The translations under genes were made by a program, and so were the position numbers. Positions 23,447 through 31,890 of a stretch of DNA of 34,943 bases are shown piece by piece (the first letter of the stretch is position 1; each line of letters starts with the position of its first letter). Where the stretch lies: NCBI GenBank assembly GCA_964561005.1, contig CAZLNO010000027.1, forward strand, positions 1 to 34,943. The letters run 5' to 3'. The notes beneath the pieces were generated by a model. It saw nothing but the letters and a program-made list of their open reading frames with translations. It had not been told where the DNA came from and searched no databases. Source of the DNA: CAZLNO01 sp964561005 (lineage in GTDB: Bacteria; Pseudomonadota; Alphaproteobacteria; Kiloniellales; Rhodovibrionaceae).

Positions 23447-24658
23447 ATGGACTACCAGCAGTTCTTCGCCGATGCGCTCGCCGCCCTGAGGTCGGAAGGC
23501 CGCTATCGCGTGTTCGCCGAACTGGAGCGCTGCGCCGGAGACTTCCCGAAGGCGATCCGCCACACGGGCGAGACCGTCGACGAGGTCGTGGTCTGGTGCT
23601 CCAACGACTATCTCGGCATGGGGCAGCATCCCAAGGTTCTGGCGGCCATGCGCGAGGCCCTGGAGAGATGCGGCGCCGGCGCCGGCGGCACGCGCAACAT
23701 ATCCGGCACCAACCACTACCACGTGCTGCTGGAGCGCGCCCTGGCGGATCTGCACGAGAAGCCGGCGGCGCTGCTGTTCACGTCGGGCTATGTTTCCAAC
23801 ATGGCGGCGCTGTCCACCCTCGCCGCCCGCCTGCCCGACTGCGTGGTGTTCTCGGATGCGCTCAACCACGCCTCGATGATCGAGGGTATCCGGCATTCGC
23901 GCGCGGAAAAGCGCATCTTCCGCCACAACGACCCCGAGGATCTGGACCGCAGGCTGGCCGAGGTGGCGCCGGGGCGGGCCAGGCTGGTGGCCTTCGAATC
24001 GGTCTACTCGATGGACGGCGACATCGCCCCGATCGCCGAGATCTGCGAGGTCGCGGAGAAGCACGGCGCGCTGACCTACCTGGACGAGGTGCACGCCGTG
24101 GGGCTCTACGGCCCGCGCGGCGGCGGCGTGGCCGAGCGCGAGGGCCTGATGCACCGCCTGGACGTCATCGAGGGCACGCTGGGCAAGGCCTACGGCTGCC
24201 TGGGCGGCTACATCGCCGCCTCGGCGGAACTGGTGGATTTCGTGCGCTCCCATGCCTCGGCCTTCATCTTCACCACCGCGCTGCCGCCCCATGTTGCCGC
24301 CGGGGCGCTGGCCAGCGTGGAGCACCTGAAGCACAGCCAGGCCGAGCGCGACGCCCACCAGGAGCGCGCCGCCACGCTGAAACGCCGCCTGGCCGAGGTT
24401 GGCCTGCCCGTCATGGCGTCGCAAAGCCATATCGTGCCCGTCATGATCGGCGACGCCGCGCTGTGCAAGCGGGCCTCCGACGAGTTGCTGGCCCGCCACC
24501 GAATCTACGTCCAGCCGATCAACTATCCCACCGTGCCGCGCGGCACCGAGCGGCTACGCTTCACACCCAACCCGATGCACGCCGACGCCGACATGGATCA
24601 TCTCGTGTCGGCCCTGCGGGACGTGTGGGGCCGCCTGGGTCTGAAGCAGGCCGCCTAG
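23447..24658 (+). CDS. hemA: 5-aminolevulinate synthase
   Basis: The 403-residue PLP enzyme condenses glycine and succinyl-CoA to 5-aminolevulinate, the first step of tetrapyrrole synthesis by the C4 (Shemin) route, which in bacteria is characteristic of alphaproteobacteria. Diagnostic blocks are WCSNDYLGMGQHPKVLAAM, GAGGTRNISGTNHYHVLLE, FSDALNHASMIEGIR, YLDEVHAVGLYGPRGGG, and GTLGKAYGCLGGYIA with the PLP lysine at K247. PINYPTVPRGTERLRFTP marks the C-terminal part. The length matches the family. The ATG at 23447 is preceded by GGAGA. The gene seems to stand alone, with a dyad in its promoter region and 252 bases before the next gene. Confidence 0.97.
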   Translation: MDYQQFFADALAALRSEGRYRVFAELERCAGDFPKAIRHTGETVDEVVVWCSNDYLGMGQHPKVLAAMREALERCGAGAGGTRNISGTNHYHVLLERALADLHEKPAALLFTSGYVSNMAALSTLAARLPDCVVFSDALNHASMIEGIRHSRAEKRIFRHNDPEDLDRRLAEVAPGRARLVAFESVYSMDGDIAPIAEICEVAEKHGALTYLDEVHAVGLYGPRGGGVAEREGLMHRLDVIEGTLGKAYGCLGGYIAASAELVDFVRSHASAFIFTTALPPHVAAGALASVEHLKHSQAERDAHQERAATLKRRLAEVGLPVMASQSHIVPVMIGDAALCKRASDELLARHRIYVQPINYPTVPRGTERLRFTPNPMHADADMDHLVSALRDVWGRLGLKQAA

Positions 24659-24910
24659 GCGCCCCGCCCCCGCCTTGCCTGCATCCGTACAGCGGCGGCC
24701 ACGCGGGCGGCGCGCCGTCGCCTTTGAAAAATCGACAAAAAATGACTCCCAATCCGGTTTCGGATGGGCTAGCCTCGCGTCGACTCTGGCACAGGACAGG
24801 GTTGCGTTTTTCGCAATGCACGAGGGGACACCCGAGACGTCCGGCGGCGCGCGGCAGGATCCCGCCGCCTCACCAGCCAAAGGGTTTGCAGCAAGAACAA
24901 GAAGGTAGGG
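24659..24910. promoter_or_regulatory. leader and promoter region of the complete transporter operon
   Basis: No gene is seen. The AT-rich patch at 24724-24750 and the small dyad TTGCGTTTTTCGCAA at 24802-24816 are the only structures that stand out. The promoter of the ATPase-led operon must lie here, but no hexamer pair is convincing. Confidence 0.35.
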
Positions 24911-26002
24911 ATGGCGCAGAACGGCAATATCGTCGACTTCGAGCACGTGCAGAAGAGCTACGATGGCGAAACGCTGGTTGTGAAGGATCTGAACATCGGC
25001 GTGGAACGCGGCGAGTTCCTGACGCTGCTGGGACCCTCGGGCTCCGGCAAGACCACGGTGCTGATGATGCTGGCCGGATTCGAGGTCCCCACCCACGGCC
25101 AGATCCTTCTGAACGGAACGCCGATCAACAACGTTCCGCCGCACAGGCGCGGGATCGGCATGGTGTTCCAGAACTACGCGCTGTTTCCCCACATGACCGT
25201 GGCGGAAAACCTCCGCTTCCCCTTGGAGGTCCGCAAGATGAACCGCGCGGAGGCGGACCAGAAGGTGCAGAAGGCGCTCGACATGGTGCGCCTGGGCAGC
25301 TTCGGCAACCGCCGTCCCGCGCAGCTCTCCGGCGGCCAGCAGCAGCGCGTGGCGGTGGCGCGTGCGCTGGTGTTCGACCCGGAGCTGGTGCTGATGGACG
25401 AGCCGCTGGGCGCGCTGGACAAGAACCTGCGCGAGGAGATGCAGTTCGAGATCAAGCACATCCACGAGAACCTCGGCGTCTCCGTCGTCTACGTCACGCA
25501 CGACCAGTCCGAGGCGTTGACGATGTCGAACCGCATCGCCGTGTTCGACGACGGCGTGATCCAGCAGCTCGCCGATCCGGCGACGCTGTATGAGCAGCCC
25601 GTCAACGCCTTCGTCGCCTACTTCATCGGCGAGAACAACCGTCTGCGCGGGCGGGTGAAGCAGGTCAACGGCAAGAGCTGCACCGTGGAGCTGGAGAATC
25701 AGGGGGGACAGGTCGAGGCCCTGAACATCAACACCGACGGCCAGGGCGGCAGCACGACGCTGTCGCTGCGCCCGGAGCGCGTCACGGTGAACCCGGAACC
25801 GGGCAGTCTGCCCAACATCTTCGACGCGCGTGTTCAGGAACTGATCTATCTGGGGGACCACATCCGCACCCGCGTCAGCGTGTGCGGCAACGAAGAGTTC
25901 GTCATCAAGATCCCGAACACGCACGGCCATGCGGCCATCCGGCGGGGCGAGAGCGTCCGCGTCGGCTGGGCCATGGAGGATTGCCGCGCGCTGGACGGCT
26001 GA
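24911..26002 (+). CDS. ABC transporter ATP-binding protein, PotA-like
   Basis: The 363-residue ATPase energises a polyamine-type importer. Walker A is GPSGSGKTT at 41-49, the Q loop is VFQNYALFPHMTV, the signature LSGGQQQ is at 139-145, Walker B LVLMDEP at 159-165 and the switch His in YVTHDQSEAL at 197. A TOBE-type domain fills about 240-363 (SLRPERVTVNPEPG). The start ATG follows AAGGTAGGG. It is the first gene of the order ATPase, binding protein, PotB-like, PotC-like, the usual polyamine arrangement. Because the minus-strand set at 18382-21646 has no ATPase, this protein may serve both sets; that is inference from the paralogy of the permeases. Confidence 0.94.
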   Translation: MAQNGNIVDFEHVQKSYDGETLVVKDLNIGVERGEFLTLLGPSGSGKTTVLMMLAGFEVPTHGQILLNGTPINNVPPHRRGIGMVFQNYALFPHMTVAENLRFPLEVRKMNRAEADQKVQKALDMVRLGSFGNRRPAQLSGGQQQRVAVARALVFDPELVLMDEPLGALDKNLREEMQFEIKHIHENLGVSVVYVTHDQSEALTMSNRIAVFDDGVIQQLADPATLYEQPVNAFVAYFIGENNRLRGRVKQVNGKSCTVELENQGGQVEALNINTDGQGGSTTLSLRPERVTVNPEPGSLPNIFDARVQELIYLGDHIRTRVSVCGNEEFVIKIPNTHGHAAIRRGESVRVGWAMEDCRALDG

Positions 26003-26139
26003 GGTCGTCCGGCGGCGGCTCGGGCCCGCACCCAGGCGACGCGGCCCGCCAAGGGGCCGTTCCGGGCGCGGGATATGCCCCCGGACCGCGAGCTGTCCGC
26101 GCGGGTTGAAGGCCAAGGCACAACAGGGAGTGAGCACAT

Positions 26140-27246
26140 ATGAACAAGCAATGGCTGAAAGCGTCGACCGCGGCGGCCTGCGTGGCCGGTGTCGCGCTGG
26201 CGGCGTCGTCGGCGTCGGCCGAGGAAACCCTGACGATCGTCTCCTGGGGCGGCGCCTACACCATGAGCCAGGTCAAGGCCTATCACGAGCCTTACATGGA
26301 GCGGAATCCCGAGGTCGAGATCGTCAACGAGGACAAATCCGCCAATGGCTTGGCCGGCATTCGCGCCCAGGTTCAGGCGGGCAACGTCACCTGGGACGTC
26401 GTCGACATGCTGGAAGGGCCGGCGCTGACCGCCTGCGCCGAGGGCATCATCGAGCCGATCGACCATGACGAGATTCTGGCGCCGGCGCCGGACGGCACGC
26501 CGCCCAGCGAGGACTTCATCGAGGGCTCGCTCAGCGACTGCTTCATCCCGGAAATCGTGTACGCCACGCTGTTTGCCTACAACAAGGAGGCGTTCGAGGG
26601 CGGCAACTATCCCAGCAAGGTCGCCGACGTCTGGGATACCGACACCTACCCCGGGAAGCGGGCGCTGCAAAAAATCCCGGCGGGCAACCTCGAATGGGCG
26701 CTGGCCGCCGACGGCGTGCCGTATGACGAGGTCTACGACGTCCTTGACACCGACGAGGGCGTGGCCCGCGCCTTCGCCAAGCTGGACGAGCTGAAGCCGG
26801 ATACGATCTGGTGGACCGAGGGCGCGCAGCCGCCCCAGCTCCTGGCCGACCAGGAGGTCTCCATCGCCACCGGTTACAACGGGCGCTTCTTCAATGCGCA
26901 GGTCATGGAAGACCAGCCCTTCGAGTTGATGTGGGACGGCCAGCTCTTCGAGCTGGACGGCTGGGTCGTGCCGAAGGGCAAGCTGACGGACCGGGTGAAG
27001 GACTATCTGCGCTTCGCCACCGACACCCAGCGGCTCGCCGATCAGGCCAAGTTCATCTCCTACGGCCCGGCGCGCAAGTCCTCGGCGCCACTGGTGGCGA
27101 CCCACGCGGAGACCGGCATCGACATGAAGCCGCACATGCCGACCAACCCGGAAAACTTCGAGAATCCGATCTCGAAGGACGCCGAGTGGTGGGCCGACAA
27201 CGGCGACGAGATGTCGGAACGCTTCAACGCCTGGCTGGCGCGCTGA
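26140..27246 (+). CDS. periplasmic substrate-binding protein, polyamine-type
   Basis: The 368-residue protein starts with a signal peptide (MNKQWLK, Ala-rich core, ASA site before EETLTIVSWGGAY near residue 28). The mature part is a PotD-like binding protein: TIVSWGGAYTMSQVKAYHEP, NVTWDVVDMLEG, EIVYATLFAYNKEAF, TYPGKRAL and ATGYNGRFFNAQVMEDQPF. It is a paralogue of the protein at 20597-21646, but its ligand pocket residues differ enough by eye that a different substrate is possible. The ATG at 26140 follows AGGGAGTGAG, a strong ribosome binding site. It lies 137 bases after the ATPase gene and 101 bases before the permease gene, separated from the latter by a strong hairpin. Confidence 0.94.
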   Translation: MNKQWLKASTAAACVAGVALAASSASAEETLTIVSWGGAYTMSQVKAYHEPYMERNPEVEIVNEDKSANGLAGIRAQVQAGNVTWDVVDMLEGPALTACAEGIIEPIDHDEILAPAPDGTPPSEDFIEGSLSDCFIPEIVYATLFAYNKEAFEGGNYPSKVADVWDTDTYPGKRALQKIPAGNLEWALAADGVPYDEVYDVLDTDEGVARAFAKLDELKPDTIWWTEGAQPPQLLADQEVSIATGYNGRFFNAQVMEDQPFELMWDGQLFELDGWVVPKGKLTDRVKDYLRFATDTQRLADQAKFISYGPARKSSAPLVATHAETGIDMKPHMPTNPENFENPISKDAEWWADNGDEMSERFNAWLAR

Positions 27247-27258
27247 ACCACCAGCGGC

Positions 27259-27288
27259 GGCGGGACGGGTGCGCGCGCCCGTCCCGCC
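27259..27288 (+). promoter_or_regulatory. intercistronic hairpin between binding-protein and permease genes
   Basis: GGCGGGACGGG (27259-27269) pairs perfectly with CCCGTCCCGCC (27278-27288) across an 8-base loop. No U tract follows. It occupies the same position as the hairpins at 20514-20557 in the paralogous set, so it probably tunes binding protein to permease ratio. Confidence 0.65.
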
Positions 27289-27347
27289 CGGCCCGACATC
27301 ATCCGGACCCCATCACCTGACTCGGTCTTGTTTGTGCGAGGACGACT

Positions 27348-28607
27348 ATGGCTCAGGCCGAAGCGACCGCCGCCGACCTGACGACGGCCGACGGCACGCC
27401 GCTCAAGGTGTCGCTGCGGCGCGCCCTGCGACGCAACAAGCTGCTGGCCTTCGGACTGGCGGCGCCGCTGCTGTTCTTCATCGTCTTCACCTTCCTCATG
27501 CCCATCCTGGACATGGCGCAGCGCAGTGTCGACAACGCGCCGGTGCCGGAAACGCTGACGCGGACGGTCCAGGCGCTGGAATCCTGGGATGGCGAGGGGC
27601 TGCCGCCCGAATCCGCGTTCGCGGCAATGGCGCAGGATCTGAAGGAGGGGCAGGCCAACCGCAGCATCGGCCAGGCGGCGACCCGGTTGAACTACCAGGA
27701 ATCCGGAATGCGCTCGCTCATCCTCGGTTCCGCGCGCAAAATCGGCAATGCCTCGCCGCCCTGGAAAGAGGCCCTGATCGAGATCGACGACGACTGGGGC
27801 GAGCGCGAGACCTGGCAGGTCATCAAGCAGCACAGCGGCTACTACACGGCGGCCTACTATCTGAACGCCCTCGATTACACCTACAACGAGGAAGGTGAAA
27901 TCGTTGAGCAGCCGAACTACCGCCAGATCTACCAGATGCTGTTTCTGCGGACGCTCTGGATGTCGGCGCTGATCACCGGACTCTGCCTGCTGCTCGGCTT
28001 CCCGGTATCCTACTTGCTGGCGAACCTGCCGGCGCGACATTCCAACATGCTGATGATCCTGGTGCTGCTGCCGTTCTGGACCTCGCTGCTGGTGCGCACG
28101 ACAACCTGGATCGTCATGCTGCAGACGGAGGGCGTACTCAACGACATGATGGTCTGGGCCGGTGTCATCTCCGACGAGGGCCGCCTGCAGATGATCTACA
28201 ACAAGATCGGCACCATCGTCGCGATGACCCAGATCCTGCTGCCCTTCATGATTCTCCCGCTGTACTCGGTGATGAAGGGCATCTCGCCGAGCTACCTGCG
28301 CGCCGCGCGCTCGCTGGGCGCCAACCCGCTGGTGGCCTTCTGGCGCGTCTATGTGCCCCAGACGGTGCCGGGCATGGGCGCCGGCGGCATCCTGGTGTTC
28401 ATCCTGGCGATCGGCTACTACATCACGCCGGCCCTGGTGGGCGGCCGCTCCGGGCAGCTCATCTCCAACTACATCGCCTACCACATGCAGGAGTCGCTGA
28501 ACTGGGGCCTCGCCGCGGCCATCGGCACCATCCTGCTGCTCGGCGTGCTGCTGATGTACATCGTCTACAACCGCATCGTCGGCATCGACAACATGAAGCT
28601 GGGGTAA
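27348..28607 (+). CDS. ABC transporter permease, PotB-like with large periplasmic insert
   Basis: The 419-residue permease is a close paralogue of the one at 19234-20493. The first membrane helix (about 38-60, LLFFIVFTFLMPILDMAQRS) is followed by a hydrophilic insert of about 150 residues with LNYQESGMRSLILGSARKIG and YYTAAYYLNALDYTYNEEGE. The core then shows LVLLPFWTSLLVRTTTWIVM, the EAA loop RAARSLGANPLVAFWRVYVP and QTVPGMGAGGILVFILAIGY. The insert is far larger than the loop in E. coli PotB. It forms the transmembrane pair with the PotC-like protein, whose start is 7 bases after this stop. Coupled translation is likely. Confidence 0.94.
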   Translation: MAQAEATAADLTTADGTPLKVSLRRALRRNKLLAFGLAAPLLFFIVFTFLMPILDMAQRSVDNAPVPETLTRTVQALESWDGEGLPPESAFAAMAQDLKEGQANRSIGQAATRLNYQESGMRSLILGSARKIGNASPPWKEALIEIDDDWGERETWQVIKQHSGYYTAAYYLNALDYTYNEEGEIVEQPNYRQIYQMLFLRTLWMSALITGLCLLLGFPVSYLLANLPARHSNMLMILVLLPFWTSLLVRTTTWIVMLQTEGVLNDMMVWAGVISDEGRLQMIYNKIGTIVAMTQILLPFMILPLYSVMKGISPSYLRAARSLGANPLVAFWRVYVPQTVPGMGAGGILVFILAIGYYITPALVGGRSGQLISNYIAYHMQESLNWGLAAAIGTILLLGVLLMYIVYNRIVGIDNMKLG

Positions 28608-28614
28608 GGCAAAG

Positions 28615-29469
28615 ATGGCGAAGTTCGCGCCCTATGTCGGCCCGCTCGAGCGCGCCTGGCACTATATCTACCTGGCGATCTGCGCGTTCGTCTTTCTGTT
28701 CCTGATCGCGCCGATCCTGATCATCATCCCGCTCAGCTTCAACGCGGAGCCATATTTCACCTTTACCCCCGGCATGCTCTCCTTCGACCTCGATGCGTAC
28801 TCGCTTCGGTGGTACCAGGACTTCTTCACCTCGGAGAGCTGGATTCACTCGATCAAGAACAGCTTCATCATCGCCATCGCCGCGACCTTCCTGGCCACGG
28901 CGCTGGGCACGCTGGCGGCGCTGGGGCTGTCGCGCCCGCACATGCCGGCGCGCACGCTCATCATGTCGCTGCTGATCAGCCCCATGATCGTGCCGCTGAT
29001 CATCTCCGGCGCGGCGATGTTCTTCTTCTACTCCCAGATCAACCTGGCGCAGACCCACCTCGGCGTCATCCTGGCCCACACGGCGCTGGGCACGCCCTTC
29101 GTCGTGATCACGGTGACGGCGACCCTGGTGGGTTTCGACCGGCAGTTGATCCGGGCCTCGCAGTCCCTGGGCGCGCCGCCGTCGCGGACCTTCTTCAAGA
29201 TCATCCTGCCGCTGATCGCGCCGGGCGTGATCTCCGGCGCGCTGTTCGCCTTCATCACCTCCTTCGACGAGGTGGTCATCGTGCTCTTCCTCGCCGGCTA
29301 CGAGCAGCGGACCATTCCGCTGGAGATGTGGTCCGGCATCCGGGAGCAGATCAGCCCGACCATTCTGGCGGTGGCGACCATGCTGATCACGATCTCGATC
29401 CTGCTCCTGACCTCTCTGGAACTGCTGCGCCGCCGCAACGAAAGGCTGCGCGGCATGACGCCGGGCTGA
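28615..29469 (+). CDS. ABC transporter permease, PotC-like
   Basis: The 284-residue membrane protein has about six hydrophobic segments; the first is IYLAICAFVFLFLIAPILII. The ATPase-docking EAA loop is RASQSLGAPPSRTFFKIILP and is followed by ITSFDEVVIVLFLAGYEQRT. It pairs with the upstream PotB-like permease and the ATPase at 24911-26002. The start lies 7 bases after the permease stop, with TAAGG as ribosome binding site. It is the last gene of the operon and is closed by the intrinsic terminator at 29495-29532. Paralogue: 18382-19221. Confidence 0.94.
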   Translation: MAKFAPYVGPLERAWHYIYLAICAFVFLFLIAPILIIIPLSFNAEPYFTFTPGMLSFDLDAYSLRWYQDFFTSESWIHSIKNSFIIAIAATFLATALGTLAALGLSRPHMPARTLIMSLLISPMIVPLIISGAAMFFFYSQINLAQTHLGVILAHTALGTPFVVITVTATLVGFDRQLIRASQSLGAPPSRTFFKIILPLIAPGVISGALFAFITSFDEVVIVLFLAGYEQRTIPLEMWSGIREQISPTILAVATMLITISILLLTSLELLRRRNERLRGMTPG

Positions 29470-29494
29470 GAGCGGCGGCCTGGTCACGACGCGC

Positions 29495-29532
29495 GGGGCG
29501 CGCCTGGCTCGCCAGGCGCGCCCCTGCTTTTT
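29495..29532 (+). terminator. intrinsic terminator of the transporter operon
   Basis: GGGGCGCGCCTGG (29495-29507) pairs perfectly with CCAGGCGCGCCCC (29512-29524), with loop CTCG. TGCTTTTT follows, giving a U tract of five. It lies 26 bases after the PotC-like stop and is the best intrinsic terminator in the window. Confidence 0.9.
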
Positions 29533-29606
29533 GCGCCGAACCTGGACATTGCTCCTGTTGGCGCCTATTTTCTTCGTGTGCTCAGCGTGTCGCCAAGGGG
29601 GATTCG

Positions 29607-30149
29607 ATGTATCGCGACAACACTCTCATCCCCACGGAAGCCGTCCGCCTGGCTGCCCTTGGCGCCCTGGCCTCCCAGGATATGACCTACGCCGCGGTGG
29701 CCGAGGACGTGCGCCACTTCACCCAGCGCATCGTCGGCCCATCGCTGGACCTCGTGGGCACGCCCCTGGAACTCTTGATCGTGGAGGGGCTCATCGAGCC
29801 TGTCGACGGCAAGGGAATGGAGGACAATGCGCGCCTGCGCATCACCGATGCCGGACGTGCGGAGTTGGTGCGGCTGATGACGTCCTCCGTCCGGGCGCCG
29901 ATCAACGACATCGGCAAGCTGATCATCGCCCTGAAGATGCGTTTTCTCCACCTGCTGGACGAGTCGGACCGCCAGGAGCAGGTGGACCTGATGGTCGAGA
30001 TGATCACGCGCGAGTTGGCCCGGCTGAGCGATCTGCGGGCGAGCTACGCCGGCGAGCCGGGCTTCTTCCTCGACTGGCTGGACCAGGACATCGCGGCGAC
30101 AGAGGCACGCCTGGCCTGGTTCCGCGATCTGCAGAGCCGGCTTTCCTGA
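29607..30149 (+). CDS. winged-helix transcriptional regulator, PadR-like
   Basis: The 180-residue protein looks like a small regulator of the PadR/winged-helix type. The N-terminal part (about 10-85) has LAALGALASQDMTYAAVAED, then LELLIVEGLIEPVDGKGMED and RLRITDAGRAELVRLM, matching a helix-turn-helix followed by a wing. The C-terminal part from about 100 is helical (IIALKMRFLHLLDESDRQEQ, MVEMITRELARLSDL) and should form the dimerisation arm. ATG 29607 follows AAGGGGG. It stands directly after the terminator of the transporter operon and may regulate it or hemA, but nothing in the sequence proves the target. No second effector domain is seen. Confidence 0.75.
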   Translation: MYRDNTLIPTEAVRLAALGALASQDMTYAAVAEDVRHFTQRIVGPSLDLVGTPLELLIVEGLIEPVDGKGMEDNARLRITDAGRAELVRLMTSSVRAPINDIGKLIIALKMRFLHLLDESDRQEQVDLMVEMITRELARLSDLRASYAGEPGFFLDWLDQDIAATEARLAWFRDLQSRLS

Positions 30150-30191
30150 GACTGCCCGTCCCCTTTTCTTGCATGCCCGCGCACCGTCGCG

Positions 30192-30587
30192 TCAGAGCCG
30201 CGTGCGCGCAAGCTGGGCGCGCAGGATATCGACCAGGCTGATCATCCCGCAAAGCTGGCCACCGTCGCTCACCGGCAGATGCCGGCACCGCATCTTGCGC
30301 ATCGTGGCCGACACCGTCGCCAGCTCGTCGCTCGGCTTGCAGGTCTCTACCTTGTGAAAGCAGGCGTCGCCCACCGGCCAGCGGAGAAACTCCGTACCGT
30401 TCCTCGCCATTCCGCGGATGATGTCGCGCTCGGAGATGATGCCGTCGATGCTGCGGCCGGTCCTGGAGATGACCAGCGCGCCGATGTTGTGCTTCGCCAT
30501 AGTCTTGACCGCGAGGCCGACCGACGACTGCGGCTTCAGCGTGACCACGCTGTCGCCCTTCTGGTTCAGAATATCGCGGACGCGCAT
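30192..30587 (-). CDS. two-CBS-domain protein
   Basis: The 131-residue protein consists of two CBS motifs (about 5-60 and 70-128) and nothing else. Blocks such as MRVRDILNQKGDSVVTLKPQ, GALVISRTGRSIDGIISERD and MRKMRCRHLPVSDGGQLCGM, then ISLVDILRAQL, are typical. CBS pairs bind adenosyl ligands (AMP, ATP, SAM) and act as energy or redox sensors, often in trans. The start MRVRDIL at 30587 is chosen because GGGGGATC precedes it; the longer open frame to 30635 lacks support. It is convergent with the regulator gene and downstream of the dehydrogenase gene by 175 bases. Confidence 0.9.
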   Translation of the reverse strand: MRVRDILNQKGDSVVTLKPQSSVGLAVKTMAKHNIGALVISRTGRSIDGIISERDIIRGMARNGTEFLRWPVGDACFHKVETCKPSDELATVSATMRKMRCRHLPVSDGGQLCGMISLVDILRAQLARTRL

Positions 30588-30762
30588 CCCGATCCCCCCA
30601 AAAACCCGCACGCTCTGCCCGGCATGCCTCGGCAAGGGCGGGCCGTGAGGTCACACTGCGGTCGAACCTTCGCTCACTAAACGGCATGCGCAACGCGTTC
30701 GGCAACAGGAATCTGCCGCGACGCGCCACGCCTCGCCACACGCGTGTGCGAGCCGGGAGGAA

Positions 30763-31503
30763 TCAGTACAGATGCTGGCCGCCGGTGACAAAGATCTCCG
30801 TGCCCGTGACATAGCCGAAATCCGGGCTGCAGAGCTGGAACACCGCGCCGGCCACCTCCTCGGGGGTGCCCATGCGGTGCATGGGGATGCGCGGGATCAG
30901 CGTCTCGTACTCGGGGCCGACCATCGAGGTCTCGATCTCCCCCGGCGCCACGGCGTTGACCCGCACGCCAAGCTCGGCGAACTCCACCGCCAGCTCGCGG
31001 GTGAGCGCCGAGAGCGCCGCCTTGGAGGTGGAATACGCCGAGCCCGCGAAGGGATGGATGGCGTGGCCGGCGATCGAGGTGATGTTGACGATGCTGCCCT
31101 TGCCCTTGCGCAGGGCCACGGCGAAACCACGCGCCAGCGCCAGCGGCGCGAAGAAGTTGAGTTCGAAGACCCGACGCCATTCGTTCATGTCGCCGTTGAG
31201 GCAGCCCAGCCGCTCCTTGAACGGCGTCTTGGGCGACACCGCCGCGTTGTTCACCAGCGCGTGCAGCGGCGCCCCGGCCAGGATGCGGTTCGCCTCGGCG
31301 ATGAAGTGGTCCAGGCTGCCACGGTCGCCGAGGTCCACGGTGATGTGATGGGTCCAGTTGGGATCGCGCTTGCACTCGGCCGGCACGTCCTCGCGCGAGC
31401 AGGTAATGATCTGCCAGCCCTCGGCGCTGAAGCGGCGCACGGTGGCGTGGCCGATCCCGCGGCTGGCCCCGGTCAGCAGCACGGTTTTGCGCGACTCGCT
31501 CAT
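30763..31503 (-). CDS. short-chain dehydrogenase/reductase
   Basis: The 246-residue SDR has the classical signature: TGASRGIG (11-18) for NAD(P) binding, NNAAVS for the structural NNAG-type motif, S143 in NITSIAG, and Y157-x-x-x-K161 in AYSTSKAAL. The C-terminal VNAVAPGEIETSM and FVTGGQHLY are also family typical. The Arg after the glycine motif (ASRG) and the SRED loop suggest NADP preference. The substrate cannot be read from the sequence. It is a single gene on the minus strand between the CBS protein gene and the small hypothetical gene. Confidence 0.93.
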   Translation of the reverse strand: MSESRKTVLLTGASRGIGHATVRRFSAEGWQIITCSREDVPAECKRDPNWTHHITVDLGDRGSLDHFIAEANRILAGAPLHALVNNAAVSPKTPFKERLGCLNGDMNEWRRVFELNFFAPLALARGFAVALRKGKGSIVNITSIAGHAIHPFAGSAYSTSKAALSALTRELAVEFAELGVRVNAVAPGEIETSMVGPEYETLIPRIPMHRMGTPEEVAGAVFQLCSPDFGYVTGTEIFVTGGQHLY

Positions 31504-31548
31504 GACATTGCCGAGTCTAGCGAAACCACGCGCGAACGCCAGGGGTCG

Positions 31549-31839
31549 TCACGCCGCGTCGTCCCCGTAGGCGCGCTTGGGATGCTCGGGGTGGGACTGG
31601 ATGAAGTGACGCAGCACGGCACGCAGCTTCATCTCCTTCGCGTAGTCCTCGGCCCGACGCGCCGCGTCGATGTCGTCCAGGATGATGCGCCGGAGCATCG
31701 GGATGCCGTTTTCCGAGTGACAGAGATAGTAGCCGAACTCGGCTGCGCAGATCTCCGGCATATGCTCGTGCTCGGCGATCGCCTCGATTTCCTCCTCGGT
31801 GAGCTCGCTGAGCTCCCGCACGTCTTCATACGTCAGCAT
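31549..31839 (-). CDS. small conserved hypothetical protein
   Basis: The 96-residue protein starts MLTYEDVRELSELTEEEIEA and continues IAEHEHMPEICAAEFGYYL. I recall similar proteins from alphaproteobacteria, with the AEHEH-P-x-x-AAE block conserved, but no function. It is acidic, helical and soluble, with no signal peptide or membrane helix. The ATG at 31839 is preceded by a GGAG-type site. It lies 51 bases downstream of the stress protein gene and may be in the same transcript, suggesting a stress-linked or regulatory role by association only. Confidence 0.8.
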   Translation of the reverse strand: MLTYEDVRELSELTEEEIEAIAEHEHMPEICAAEFGYYLCHSENGIPMLRRIILDDIDAARRAEDYAKEMKLRAVLRHFIQSHPEHPKRAYGDDAA

Positions 31840-31890
31840 GGCGCAACTCCTTCACCAGACAGGCGCCCCACGGCGCCTCGCCCGCCCGCG

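Noticed and set aside
24787..24806. sigma54-type promoter (TGGCAC and TTGCG)
   Set aside because: The two elements are separated by 9 bases instead of about 5, so they cannot form the -24/-12 pair.
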